Shown here piece by piece: positions 9,401 through 17,121 of a stretch of DNA of 64,000 nucleotides. Numbering within the stretch: position 1 is the first letter of the stretch; every line of letters starts with the position of its first letter. A program made the position numbers and the translations under genes. The stretch comes from Bacteroidota bacterium (lineage in GTDB: Bacteria; Bacteroidota; Bacteroidia; B-17B0; Aurantibacillaceae), in NCBI GenBank assembly GCA_029237825.1, contig JAQZBQ010000009.1, positions 124,001 through 188,000 on the forward strand, written 5' to 3'. The notes below the pieces were generated by a model. That model had not been told where the DNA came from. It was given only the letters and a program-made list of their open reading frames with translations, and ran no database searches.

Positions 9401-9666
9401 TTTTTGATAGATTTAAAAGTTTTATTTTAGAACTTGATAGTTTAACAGCCCTTTCCAAATCAGATTTTGTAGAAGAAAGAGAAGATGTAATTGGGTTGGA
9501 GATTAGTACTTTTAGTGAGGGAGTAAATAAAAAAATTGTACGCCTTCCAAAAAACAAAAGGAAAGATGTAAAATCTTTGGAAGAGTTAATAAAGCAAAAA
9601 ATGACCGGTGACAAATCTGTAAATATTGTTGCTTTAACTAATGTTTTAAAAGAGTTATTTAAGTAA
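6439..9666 (+). CDS. sspC: Large P-loop ATPase, SspC-like
   Basis: 1075 aa. An N-terminal AAA/P-loop domain shows Walker A GSYGTGKSS (residues 49-57) and Walker B VIVIDEFGK (134-142). TTVHQNFDAY further on is probably sensor 1. The rest is a long, mainly helical region with coiled-coil-like stretches (~520-570, ~880-930). In Ssp systems SspC is the ATPase that works with SspB and SspD on the DNA, and this gene sits exactly between them. It overlaps sspB by 11 nt and sspD by 1 nt. The alternative, a general P-loop ATPase of a BREX-like system, is less likely because no pglZ, brxC or methylase gene is present. Confidence 0.8.
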   Translation: MQTKYNVSVNIQRDANRDIHYIPTPNANQVINQISNDFKKGTRSFTIVGSYGTGKSSFLWALQQSLNKKKKVFDVNLLVNPKVDFINIVGSYDSIREVFADEFSVKVNRNLAQNILSEVYNRYHDLGKKNPLLVIVIDEFGKFLEYASQHNPEEELYFIQQLSEFANNDDHNIILLTTVHQNFDAYSSSLSKEQKSEWTKVKGRFREITFNEPVEQLLFLAAKHIEESKLEKINEKDFNKSIDIFTKTKAFNITERYVESIAEKLYPLDLTAVNILTLALQRYGQNERSLFSFLESTDHTGIAVFNSKENPFYNISNVYDYLIYNFYSFLNSKNNEDYNAWSSITSVLENVDSIFQKNLSGYVKLIKTIGLLNIFASKGANLDRAFVENYAKVCLGISKPGEFIDDLESHKLIIYRKYDKRFALFGGTDLDIPAALIAAGNKVNDITDITTLLKKYIDLPPVMAKEHAYKKGAPRLFEYHVSDMAIDIEPRDEIDGFINLIFNEKNIKEEIEKKSKLCKEAILFGFYKNTKVIKELLFEIEKTQKVIEENLDDKVAKRELTNILQHQKNLLNHKLHNNFYSNGNEILWYFKGKDVTDKIISKRSFNSFLSEISNKIYSLAPAFNHEHVNRHKISPSIHNAKKKYFVALTQNWGQSDLGFSTENFPAEKTIYLALLKQNGLQPEPNQVNFNPQVPADSTFRPLWDASIEFLNSAKTNRRSISEFVELLSKRPFKLKQGLIDFWIPSFLFIKRDDFALFNNTNGYIPDIEDETLELIPKEPEEYEIKTFDVEGVKLDVFNSYRVLLDQPSKGKVSNQTFIETIKPFITFYRDLPEYSKNTKRLSKEALAIREAISHAKDPEHIFFEDFPQALGYSVSKLQESKENLAAYTKKLQKAIKELRTSYEELIRRFESFIQDDIIGEEIPFDEYKEALQERYKKLRVHLLLPQQKTFILRLNSALDDRKLWLDSIAQATIGNTLKKLKDEEEPALFDRFKSFILELDSLTALSKSDFVEEREDVIGLEISTFSEGVNKKIVRLPKNKRKDVKSLEELIKQKMTGDKSVNIVALTNVLKELFK

Positions 9667-10769
9667 TGGAAAAAATAAGACATGTATTAGGTATTTCTGG
9701 CGGCAAGGATAGTGCGGCTTTAGCTATATATATGTTTGAAAATTATCCTCAATTAGAACTAGATTATTATACCTGTGATACCGGAAAAGAATTACAAGAA
9801 ACATATGATCTGATTGATAATTTGGAAAATTATTTAGGGAAGAAAATTGCATTACAAAAAGGGACAAAGAATAGTCCTGAATTACCTTTCGATCATTTCT
9901 TAAAAATATACGGAGGTTATTTACCTTCATCAATGGCTCGCTGGTGTACAAAAAAATTAAAATTAGAACCTTTTGAAGATTATGTAGGCAATGATCCTGT
10001 TGTTTCTTATGTGGGGATTAGAGGGGATGAAGAAAGAGAAGGTTATATTTCCCGAAAGAGTAATATTCAATCTATTTTTCCCTTTCGGAAAAATATATGG
10101 AGTGAAGATGTTATTGTTAAGGCTCTTGCTAATGCAAACATTCCTAATCTTATTAATTATCTATCTGAAATTGATACTAATAATAAAAAGGAAAGATTTG
10201 AAGAATTGTTATTGCAACCCCTTACAGGTAGCCATAATCAGCAAACTAAAATGAATTTACTTTTAGATACTGATATAAAAGTTTTTAATAGATTAATTTT
10301 TCGTTTCCTTAAAACTACAGATTATCCTTTGTCAAAAGTTGATGAATTTCCTTTGATTGAAAATGATCAAATCTTAGTTAGGGCCGATATTTTTAAACTT
10401 CTTGAAAAAAGTGGTGTTGGTATTCCTGCTTATTATAAACCAATTGAATTTGAAGTTAACGGAAAAAAAGCTACTTATGCTCGTAGCCGATCAGGTTGCT
10501 TCTTTTGTTTCTTTCAACAGAAGATAGAATGGGTGTGGTTGTTTGAACAGCATAATGATCTATTCTTAAAAGCGCTTGAATATGAGAAAGATGGTTATAC
10601 CTGGAGTGAGGAACCACTTGCTGAATTAATGAAGCCTGAAAGAATACTAAAAATTAAAGAGGACTATATTAAACGATCAGAAAAAAATAACAAGACAAAA
10701 AAATCATCATACTTATTAGACATTCTATCTGATTCTGAAGGAGAGGGATGTGCGGCTTGTTTTATTTAA
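9666..10769 (+). CDS. sspD: PAPS-reductase/ATP-pyrophosphatase, SspD-like
   Basis: 367 aa. The PP-loop SGGKDS is at residues 11-16. The family cysteines are present: C94 (ARWCTKK), the pair in SGCFFCFF, and the C-terminal pair in EGCAACF. In DndC and SspD such cysteines bind an iron-sulfur cluster, and the PP-loop adenylates the substrate before sulfur transfer. Sulfur would come from the cysteine desulfurase at 15066-16208. The start overlaps the sspC stop as TAATG. All expected residues are visible, so it should be active. Confidence 0.85.
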   Translation: MEKIRHVLGISGGKDSAALAIYMFENYPQLELDYYTCDTGKELQETYDLIDNLENYLGKKIALQKGTKNSPELPFDHFLKIYGGYLPSSMARWCTKKLKLEPFEDYVGNDPVVSYVGIRGDEEREGYISRKSNIQSIFPFRKNIWSEDVIVKALANANIPNLINYLSEIDTNNKKERFEELLLQPLTGSHNQQTKMNLLLDTDIKVFNRLIFRFLKTTDYPLSKVDEFPLIENDQILVRADIFKLLEKSGVGIPAYYKPIEFEVNGKKATYARSRSGCFFCFFQQKIEWVWLFEQHNDLFLKALEYEKDGYTWSEEPLAELMKPERILKIKEDYIKRSEKNNKTKKSSYLLDILSDSEGEGCAACFI

Positions 10770-10779
10770 ATAATTAGTT

Positions 10780-11895
10780 ATGGATTATATTTTTAAAGAG
10801 TATTCTATTAAGGAAATTTATGATTTAGTAGAAAATAAACAAATTGATTTGAATCCTTCATATCAACGAAACTTTATTTGGTCTCCTGATAATCAAAATG
10901 AACTCATCGATACAATTTTAAAAGGATATCCATTACCAAGCTTTTTTTTATATAAGAAGCCCGATGGGAAATTTGAAATGGTGGATGGACAACAAAGGAC
11001 CACCACAATTTATAGATTCATACAAGGTTTGATAACCTCTTCTAAAGCTTTTAATAAAATTAATTTTAAAGATATTGACCAAAAGAAGTTTCTTGAATAT
11101 AACATCCCAGTTATAGAAATCACAAAATTAGCTACAGAAGATTCATTAAAGGAGTTTTACGTATTAATAAATAAAAAAGGAGTACATCTGAATCCTGCGG
11201 AAGTAAACAAATCGGAATTTCATGATACAAATTTTTTAAAATTATCAAGCGATTTGTTATCATACCAGAACTTAATAAATCTAAATCTATTTTCTGAATC
11301 TACTTCAAGAAGGATGAACGACAGGGCTTTTATTGAAGAATTGTTAGCCTATTTAATTTCAGGAGTAAAAGATAAAAAGAAATCTGTGGAAGTAGTATTT
11401 AAGGATGATATTTCGGAAGAAGAATATAGACTGTTAGATTCTAAGTTCAAACAAATAATTGATAAGATTGAAATACTTAACTCTATAGAACCTCTTTCAC
11501 AAACAAGATATAAACAAAAAAATGATTTCTTTACTCTCTTTTCATTTATTAATGAAAATCTTAATGAAGATATCAATACTTTAAAATATCAATATCGTAT
11601 TTTATTAGTACTAGATGGTGTTGATAATGAGGGAAGGCAGATTATTAGACCATCTAATGAAGACAGTGCTGCATTAAAAGAATATGCTAATAATTGTATA
11701 ACACAATCAAATTCTAAGAAAGCTAGGGAAAATAGATTGAATTTTTTCAATTCGATCCTAAAAAATAAATCAACTGCAAACAATGAGACTTTCTCAGATG
11801 TTCTTGGTTATCTTTCTTTATTATTGGGTAATGAGAAAGTCAAGCTTAAAAAGATTGATGAGTTTGAATTACTTGATGTAGAACGACTAAAGTAA
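10780..11895 (+). CDS. DUF262 protein without a nuclease domain (SspE/GmrS-like N-terminal half)
   Basis: 371 aa. DUF262 features: NPSYQR at residues 25-30 and DGQQR at 69-73, followed by a helical body and a basic C-terminal segment (KKARENRLNFF). In SspE, the usual restriction partner of SspBCD, DUF262 is an NTPase that senses phosphorothioates and is fused to a DUF1524/HNH nuclease. No HNH-type His/Asn pattern is visible here and the protein ends at DUF262 length. It may therefore sense or signal rather than cut. It starts 10 nt after sspD, in the same operon, and has a paralogue at 12965-14005. Confidence 0.75.
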   Translation: MDYIFKEYSIKEIYDLVENKQIDLNPSYQRNFIWSPDNQNELIDTILKGYPLPSFFLYKKPDGKFEMVDGQQRTTTIYRFIQGLITSSKAFNKINFKDIDQKKFLEYNIPVIEITKLATEDSLKEFYVLINKKGVHLNPAEVNKSEFHDTNFLKLSSDLLSYQNLINLNLFSESTSRRMNDRAFIEELLAYLISGVKDKKKSVEVVFKDDISEEEYRLLDSKFKQIIDKIEILNSIEPLSQTRYKQKNDFFTLFSFINENLNEDINTLKYQYRILLVLDGVDNEGRQIIRPSNEDSAALKEYANNCITQSNSKKARENRLNFFNSILKNKSTANNETFSDVLGYLSLLLGNEKVKLKKIDEFELLDVERLK

Positions 11896-11902
11896 TTTGT
11901 GT

Positions 11903-12931
11903 ATGAATTTCAATTTCCCTGATAACAAAATTGTATCGGAAGGTACAATTCAAAACAGATTAAATATTTGGCCAAATTACGAACCTATAGATATCCTCAA
12001 TCCTTTGGATAACCTTATAGAAATTGACGGCACAAGTTATTATTTTACATATTTAAATGGGGCTGATCCAGGTAATAAAGGAGGACATTCAATTATTTTA
12101 AATCTTTATGCAAGCCAGAGTATTGAGATTGAAGAATTGGAATATGGTATTCCAGACTTAATTTTAAAAGTATCAAAGTATAAGAAATCTCAAAACCCTG
12201 AATTTATAAATCAGAAAGAGAAAAGATTCTTAAAAGAAATTGAAGCTTTAAAAGCCTGTAATAACCAAAATTTTCAGAACGTAATAAAAATATTTCATTC
12301 TGGTGTATGTAAAGTAAAAAATCAAAAAAACACCAGGTACGATGAGCATCTGTTTTATACTATGGAGTATGCAGAATGTGATTTGAAGAGCTATATTGAA
12401 GCCAATCACCATAATTTAAGTATAAATGAAAAGGTTAATTTATGCATCAGTCTTTGTGAAGGATTAAAAGAATTATTTTCCCTTGGGTATTATCATAGAG
12501 ACATAAAGCCTGATAATATTTTCATGATTGATGATTATTGGAAGATTGGTGACTTGGGGTTAATTGGAGACAGAAATAACGTAAATGAGATAGACAAGAT
12601 ATCAGAACGAGTTGGCCCTATCGGTTGGTTGTCACCAGAAGCAATGAACAAATATCTATGTGAAGAGAATGATTTTGTTTATGATCACAGTTGCATAATT
12701 GATCATCAATCTGACATATTCCAATTAGGTAAGGTTTTTTGGTACATTTTCCAGCATAATGCACCAATTGGTTCTATACGTGAGAATGATTTTTTATGTA
12801 AAGATTCTCGTCTTTATTCTATATTTAGAACAATGCTAAATCATTCTAAGTATAGAAGATATAAGGATATTGAGGAGGTCATTAAACTACTGAAAATTAT
12901 CCAACTTGACCTTTTAAGAAGGGCAGCGTAA
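11903..12931 (+). CDS. Eukaryotic-like Ser/Thr protein kinase
   Basis: 342 aa from the ATG at 11903 (an in-frame TTG lies 6 nt upstream). Kinase motifs: probable ATP lysine K89 in LILKVSK, acidic helix KEIEALK, catalytic loop HRDIKPDN (198-205), DLG (217-219) in place of DFG, and SPEA (244-247) in place of APE, then the DIFQLGKVFW helix. No transmembrane segment or sensor domain is visible, so it is a soluble, near-minimal kinase. It starts 7 nt after the first DUF262 gene and precedes the second. The catalytic residues look complete, so activity is expected; its substrate is probably another operon product (inference). Confidence 0.8.
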   Translation: MNFNFPDNKIVSEGTIQNRLNIWPNYEPIDILNPLDNLIEIDGTSYYFTYLNGADPGNKGGHSIILNLYASQSIEIEELEYGIPDLILKVSKYKKSQNPEFINQKEKRFLKEIEALKACNNQNFQNVIKIFHSGVCKVKNQKNTRYDEHLFYTMEYAECDLKSYIEANHHNLSINEKVNLCISLCEGLKELFSLGYYHRDIKPDNIFMIDDYWKIGDLGLIGDRNNVNEIDKISERVGPIGWLSPEAMNKYLCEENDFVYDHSCIIDHQSDIFQLGKVFWYIFQHNAPIGSIRENDFLCKDSRLYSIFRTMLNHSKYRRYKDIEEVIKLLKIIQLDLLRRAA

Positions 12932-12964
12932 AATAAAGTATAAACTGTAATATTGAAATAAAAT

Positions 12965-14005
12965 ATGAAAGCAAATGTAGAAATTTGGACTGTCCAGGAC
13001 TTGTTTGATAATATTGAAAACATTAATAAACAACCTAAATATCAAAGAGGAGCTGTTTGGAAAGATGCTAAAAGAAGTTTATTAATTGATTCTATGTTGA
13101 GAGGGATTGATCTTCCTAAATTTTATTTGCATAAAAAAAGTAGAGGTGCATTTACATATGAAGTTGCTGATGGGCAACAAAGGATGGATGCTATAATCAA
13201 ATTTAAGAAGGATAAATTACCATTAAGAGAAGACAGTGTATGGGGATTAGATTTAAATCTTATAAACGGGGCTAAGCTTGGAGGATCGACTTACTCTCAA
13301 TTAAGGAAAAATTATCAAGAAAAATTTGATAATTATCATGTTACTGTTGCAATTATTGAAGAGGCAAGTAATTCTGAAATTAGAACTTTATTTGGCAGGT
13401 TGCAATTGGGAGAGACATTAAAACCGGCAGAAAAAAGAAATTCATTAATTAGTATTGTTGGGGATCATATTGATTTAATGGCTTTGACCCATGATTTTTT
13501 TAGCCAAAGTAAAATCAAAGATGAAAGATATAATCGCCAGGATTATTTAGCTCATATATTTGCTCTTATATGTTATCAAAACACTTCGGATTTGAAAGCT
13601 GAACTATTACAAAAACTGTATTTAAATGATGAGTTTAAATGGACACAAAAAACTATAAAATGTATAGTTGATGTGTTAAATATCATGAAAGAAATAGATC
13701 AAAGTTCTAAAAAGCGAATTATAAATAAATTTAGTTTCATAGATATATTTTGGTTTTTGTATAAAAAATATGATGGTTATTCAAGTGTTGACGTTGATCA
13801 ATTTGCCAGCAAATATGACGAATTAGAAACAAACCGCTTAGTTAATTATAAATCATCAGATGCATTGCTTCGAACAGGGAAAGCGGCAGATAAAGATTTA
13901 TATGAATATATTATGGCTTATCGTTATGAAGGCGCAAGAACTAGCAGTATTGAGAAAAGAAATGTTATTTTTGGGAAGAAATTCAGCAAATATTTATTAG
14001 CGTAA
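12965..14005 (+). CDS. Second DUF262 protein without a nuclease domain
   Basis: 346 aa. YQR at residues 26-28 and DGQQR at 69-73 lie at the same positions as in the DUF262 protein at 10780-11895, but the rest has diverged, so this is an ancient paralogue. The C-terminal 130 residues are helical and basic, with no HNH or DUF1524 signature. It lies 33 nt after the kinase and overlaps the SIR2 gene by 1 nt (TAATG), which ties it to that effector. It may couple an NTP-dependent sensor to the SIR2 protein (inference). Confidence 0.75.
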   Translation: MKANVEIWTVQDLFDNIENINKQPKYQRGAVWKDAKRSLLIDSMLRGIDLPKFYLHKKSRGAFTYEVADGQQRMDAIIKFKKDKLPLREDSVWGLDLNLINGAKLGGSTYSQLRKNYQEKFDNYHVTVAIIEEASNSEIRTLFGRLQLGETLKPAEKRNSLISIVGDHIDLMALTHDFFSQSKIKDERYNRQDYLAHIFALICYQNTSDLKAELLQKLYLNDEFKWTQKTIKCIVDVLNIMKEIDQSSKKRIINKFSFIDIFWFLYKKYDGYSSVDVDQFASKYDELETNRLVNYKSSDALLRTGKAADKDLYEYIMAYRYEGARTSSIEKRNVIFGKKFSKYLLA

Positions 14006-14865
14006 TGGGATTTGATAATAGTAAGTTTCCAAAGGAGGCTATAGAAAATTTTAAAAAGAAGCAAGCCTGTTTTTTTGTTGGCGCTGGTTTATCAATTGGC
14101 GCAGGATTTCCATCATGGACAGGGCTTATTAATAAATTAATTGTCGAGGTTGAAAACCTACCATGGTATAATAAGGATAAAGTAGCTGAGTATAAACAAT
14201 TGGCAAATGATCAAACCAAGTTTTTATTTTTAGCGGAAGATCTTAAAAGTGAATTAGGTGGAAAGTTTAATGATTTATTAGGCGAATGGTTTGGGAAACC
14301 TGATGCGCAACCGACAAAGAATCACGAGCTTCTGGTAAGTGTTCCTTCCGATTTAGTATTGACAATTAATTATGATAGGTTGATTGAAAATGCATATAGT
14401 CAAGTTAAAGGACATTTTCCTAGAGTATATACATACACGCAAGAGGATAGTAGGCAAGCTGCAAATCTATTTTGGAAACAGGAATTTTTTATATTAAAAG
14501 CTCATGGCGATGCATCTAAAAATCCCCTTGGATTAATTTTATCACAAAAAGATTATCGAAAAACTTTGTATCGAGAAGCTGGTTATAGAAGTTTATTACA
14601 AACGATTTTTACATCCAAATCAATTTTTTTTATTGGAGTTTCTTTAAATGATCCTGAATTTATACAGCTAATGGATTTTTTACATGAATCTTATCATGGA
14701 GGTGGGCCTGAGCATTATGTTTTGTTAGAAGAGTCTAATATACCTCAAACTATAATTAGAAGATATTTAGAAGATTTTAAAATACATACTATAACATATA
14801 AAAATGATTCTGGGACGCATGCAGAAATAACTGAATGTTTAGAATTTATTAAAGCGTCTTCGTAA
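14005..14865 (+). CDS. SIR2-family protein, probable NADase effector
   Basis: 286 aa, essentially one SIR2-like domain. Seen: GAGLS at residues 26-30 (NAD-binding loop), INYDRLIE with N122 and D124, ILKAHGD with the catalytic-type H167, and FFIGVSLNDPEF near residues 210-220. This is the SIR2-like subtype found in Thoeris, DSR and related systems, where it destroys NAD+ after infection. No separate sensor domain is attached, so activation must come from partners. It is the last gene of the operon, co-translated with the second DUF262 gene and convergent with the sspA unit 21 nt away. Confidence 0.8.
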   Translation: MGFDNSKFPKEAIENFKKKQACFFVGAGLSIGAGFPSWTGLINKLIVEVENLPWYNKDKVAEYKQLANDQTKFLFLAEDLKSELGGKFNDLLGEWFGKPDAQPTKNHELLVSVPSDLVLTINYDRLIENAYSQVKGHFPRVYTYTQEDSRQAANLFWKQEFFILKAHGDASKNPLGLILSQKDYRKTLYREAGYRSLLQTIFTSKSIFFIGVSLNDPEFIQLMDFLHESYHGGGPEHYVLLEESNIPQTIIRRYLEDFKIHTITYKNDSGTHAEITECLEFIKASS

Positions 14866-14886
14866 GTGATTAACTTTAGATACTTC

Positions 14887-15063
14887 CTATTTGAGAATAA
14901 TTAATTTTAGAATACTTTTTTTTGAATAGAAATAAGCGTTTCTTTCCTTTTTAAATTCAAGTTTTCCTGCAATACGGAAATGTGCGAGGTCACAGTCAGA
15001 TATTTTTAGTTCTTTCATCGTTTCTCGGCTGGTTAACCAAATATTTTCAGCTTCTTTTTTCAT
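14887..15063 (-). CDS. 58-aa helix-turn-helix protein downstream of sspA
   Basis: The ATG at 15063 lies 2 nt after the sspA stop on the same strand, so the two are coupled. The product reads as an excisionase/MerR-type winged HTH: WLTSRETMKELKIS as the helix-turn-helix, then FRIAGKLEFKKERNAYFY as the wing, and a basic Lys-rich end. It is below common length cut-offs and easy to miss. It may regulate the phosphorothioation genes or help recognise DNA (inference). Confidence 0.65.
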   Translation of the reverse strand: MKKEAENIWLTSRETMKELKISDCDLAHFRIAGKLEFKKERNAYFYSKKSILKLIILK

Positions 15064-15065
15064 TT

Positions 15066-16208
15066 TTAATGAATAAGCTGCAAGCTTTTTATTTGAATAG
15101 TAAGTTCAGAAATTGATTTATCAATATCTTCAAAAGTGTTAAACTTGCCCAGGCTTAGGCGAATAGAACCATTTGCTTTATTACTTTCTAAGTCCATTGC
15201 TTTTAATACATGAGAAGGTTCTATTAAAGAAGTGGTGCACGCTGATCCATTACTGACAGCAACAGTCTTTAATTTACCTATTAAAACGTCAGAATCTAAA
15301 TTTGGAAAATATATATTAGAAACGTTGTAGATTCTTCTTTCAGCATTTCCATTAATGGTGGCGCCTTCAAGTTTCAATAATTCTTTTTCCAGTTTATCTC
15401 TAAGTGACTTTATTTTATTAGAATTCTCATTGAGTTCTTCTAATGCAATTTCTGATGCTCTTCCTATCCCAACTATTGCAGCTGTATTTAATGTCCCACT
15501 TCGTAATCCATTTTCATGCCCACCACCGTGAATTTGAGGAGATATATAATGTGAAGCTTTTTGGGAATAATATAAAGCTCCAATTCCTTTTGGAGCATAA
15601 AATTTGTGTCCGGAAAGAGTCAAAATATCTATTTTTAATTCTGATACATTTATTGAAATTTTGCCAACTGCTTGTGTAGCATCTGTCATAAATAAAACAT
15701 CTGCTTTCTCGCAAATTTCGCTTATGGCTTCGATATTTTGAATAACACCAGTTTCATTATTTACCCACATTACGCTAATTAATAATGTATCTGCTCTTAT
15801 TGTTTGTTTTAATAGGTCCAATTCAAGTATACCGTCCTTTTGAACGGCCAAATATGTTATTTCGAAACCAACACTCTCCAAATATTTACATGTATCTAGG
15901 ATTGCTTTATGTTCGGTTTGGAGGGTAATAATGTGTTTTTTTGGTTCAGAGCTAGAAATGAAACTTTTTAAAGCAAGATTAATTGCTTCTGTGGCTCCTG
16001 AAGTAAAAACAACACGTTTTGGATTTGCATTAATTAAATCAGCGACTTTCAATTTGGCTATATCTATTTCTTTTTTTACCTGGACTCCTAAAATATGATT
16101 ACTTGACGCATTAGCGAACTGATCCTTAAGAAAAGGCATCATTTCATCCAAAACTCTTGGGTCAATGGGAGTTGTTGAATTATTATCTAAATAAATAATA
16201 TTGTTCAT
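15066..16208 (-). CDS. sspA: Cysteine desulfurase (IscS/NifS family), SspA-like
   Basis: 380 aa, normal for the family. It starts IIYLDNNSTTPIDP, has the PLP-binding lysine K202 in LSGHKFYAPKG, and the catalytic C324 in SNGSACTTS, with GGGHENGLRSGTLN between them. The enzyme takes sulfur from L-cysteine as a persulfide. Beside sspB, sspC and sspD it is expected to supply SspD. A housekeeping IscS role is less likely because no iscU or related gene is present. It lies on the strand opposite the rest of the module, so modification requires two transcripts. Confidence 0.85.
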   Translation of the reverse strand: MNNIIYLDNNSTTPIDPRVLDEMMPFLKDQFANASSNHILGVQVKKEIDIAKLKVADLINANPKRVVFTSGATEAINLALKSFISSSEPKKHIITLQTEHKAILDTCKYLESVGFEITYLAVQKDGILELDLLKQTIRADTLLISVMWVNNETGVIQNIEAISEICEKADVLFMTDATQAVGKISINVSELKIDILTLSGHKFYAPKGIGALYYSQKASHYISPQIHGGGHENGLRSGTLNTAAIVGIGRASEIALEELNENSNKIKSLRDKLEKELLKLEGATINGNAERRIYNVSNIYFPNLDSDVLIGKLKTVAVSNGSACTTSLIEPSHVLKAMDLESNKANGSIRLSLGKFNTFEDIDKSISELTIQIKSLQLIH

Positions 16209-16299
16209 TTTGAGCTAATGCAAGATACAATATTCTAAACTAAAATAATTACCTAAAAATGAGGAGTTTTCAAATATAAATTCACCATTTTACCTGGTA

Positions 16300-17106
16300 T
16301 TATTCCCAGGTTTTTCCATTTAATAATTCTGCAATTTGTTTTGAGGACATGCCTTTTTTATAAGCAGGAATATCGTCAAGCCAGAAATACTTTTTAGATC
16401 TTAATGCGTAATCTGAACTTTTAATGTAGTGGGTTTGATTAAACTCATCAACTAAGAAAAACTTATGCCCTTCATCAAGATTATAATACTTTGTATTTTC
16501 AATAACACCTTTTATTCTGTTATATTCATCAGTAGTTAAAGTGGAAATGTCAAACCCATATGTGCCAATCAGCTCTCCATTTTTATAATCACAATACGCA
16601 ATTTTTTTTACAGTACCAACTGCAAATATTTCACCGCTGGCATAAAGCCCAATATATTTAAATGGTGAGTTATGGTTTCGGGATGTAGGATCATAGTACA
16701 AATTATATTTTAAATTTTCTTGTCGAGATGTATTAGCTGTAAAAGCCAGCAGTGTAGTTTCTTTAATGTCAATATTTTCTGAAGAAACTTTTTTCTCTCT
16801 TGGCTCTTCTATTTGATGTGTTATCCTTTTTAACTGGTCAGATATATATTGTTTCTTTAGGATCTCTTTTTCTCCATCACTAATATTTTTTTCACTGTCG
16901 ATATTTTTAAGTGCATCGGTAGTTTCTTCTGTCAAAGCTTCAACTTTTATTTCATTAAGTTTTGCCTTAAATCCTCCGAATTCAACTTCCTTTATATCTT
17001 TGAGTCGAATGATTATTTGTTTTCTGAATATTAATACTATAGTCATAACGACAGTTGGCCATATTAACATTCCAATGAGGTCGATTATTAGTTTTGCTTT
17101 TTCCAT
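16300..17106 (-). CDS. Membrane-anchored protein with a C-terminal beta domain, unknown
   Basis: 268 aa. A hydrophobic N-terminus (residues ~7-28, IDLIGMLIWPTVVMTIVLIF) acts as a membrane anchor with no cleavage site. A charged helical linker (~30-110) follows. The C-terminal domain (~125-268) begins around KYIGLYASGEIFAVGTVKKI, a strand pattern like the small EVE/PUA-like barrels in some nuclease-associated proteins. It is 91 nt upstream of sspA on the same strand, so co-transcription is possible. Function unknown; a membrane-localised sensor or effector of the island is one possibility. Confidence 0.55.
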   Translation of the reverse strand: MEKAKLIIDLIGMLIWPTVVMTIVLIFRKQIIIRLKDIKEVEFGGFKAKLNEIKVEALTEETTDALKNIDSEKNISDGEKEILKKQYISDQLKRITHQIEEPREKKVSSENIDIKETTLLAFTANTSRQENLKYNLYYDPTSRNHNSPFKYIGLYASGEIFAVGTVKKIAYCDYKNGELIGTYGFDISTLTTDEYNRIKGVIENTKYYNLDEGHKFFLVDEFNQTHYIKSSDYALRSKKYFWLDDIPAYKKGMSSKQIAELLNGKTWE

Positions 17107-17121
17107 TATTGGGCTGTTAAG

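Noticed and set aside
5586-10769. DndBCDE (double-strand phosphorothioation) system
   Set aside because: The DUF4007 gene first and the large P-loop ATPase fit Ssp; no DndB (DGQHR type), DndD SMC-like ATPase or small DndE gene is visible.
10780-11895. Full SspE restriction nuclease
   Set aside because: The protein ends at DUF262 length, and no HNH/DUF1524 His-Asn pattern is seen.
12841-13023. Minus-strand frame across the kinase/DUF262 junction
   Set aside because: It is antisense to two well-supported genes and has no motif.
5586-14865. BREX or Pgl system because of the ATPase and kinase
   Set aside because: No pglZ phosphatase or pglX methylase gene is present, and sspD and sspA are specific for sulfur transfer.
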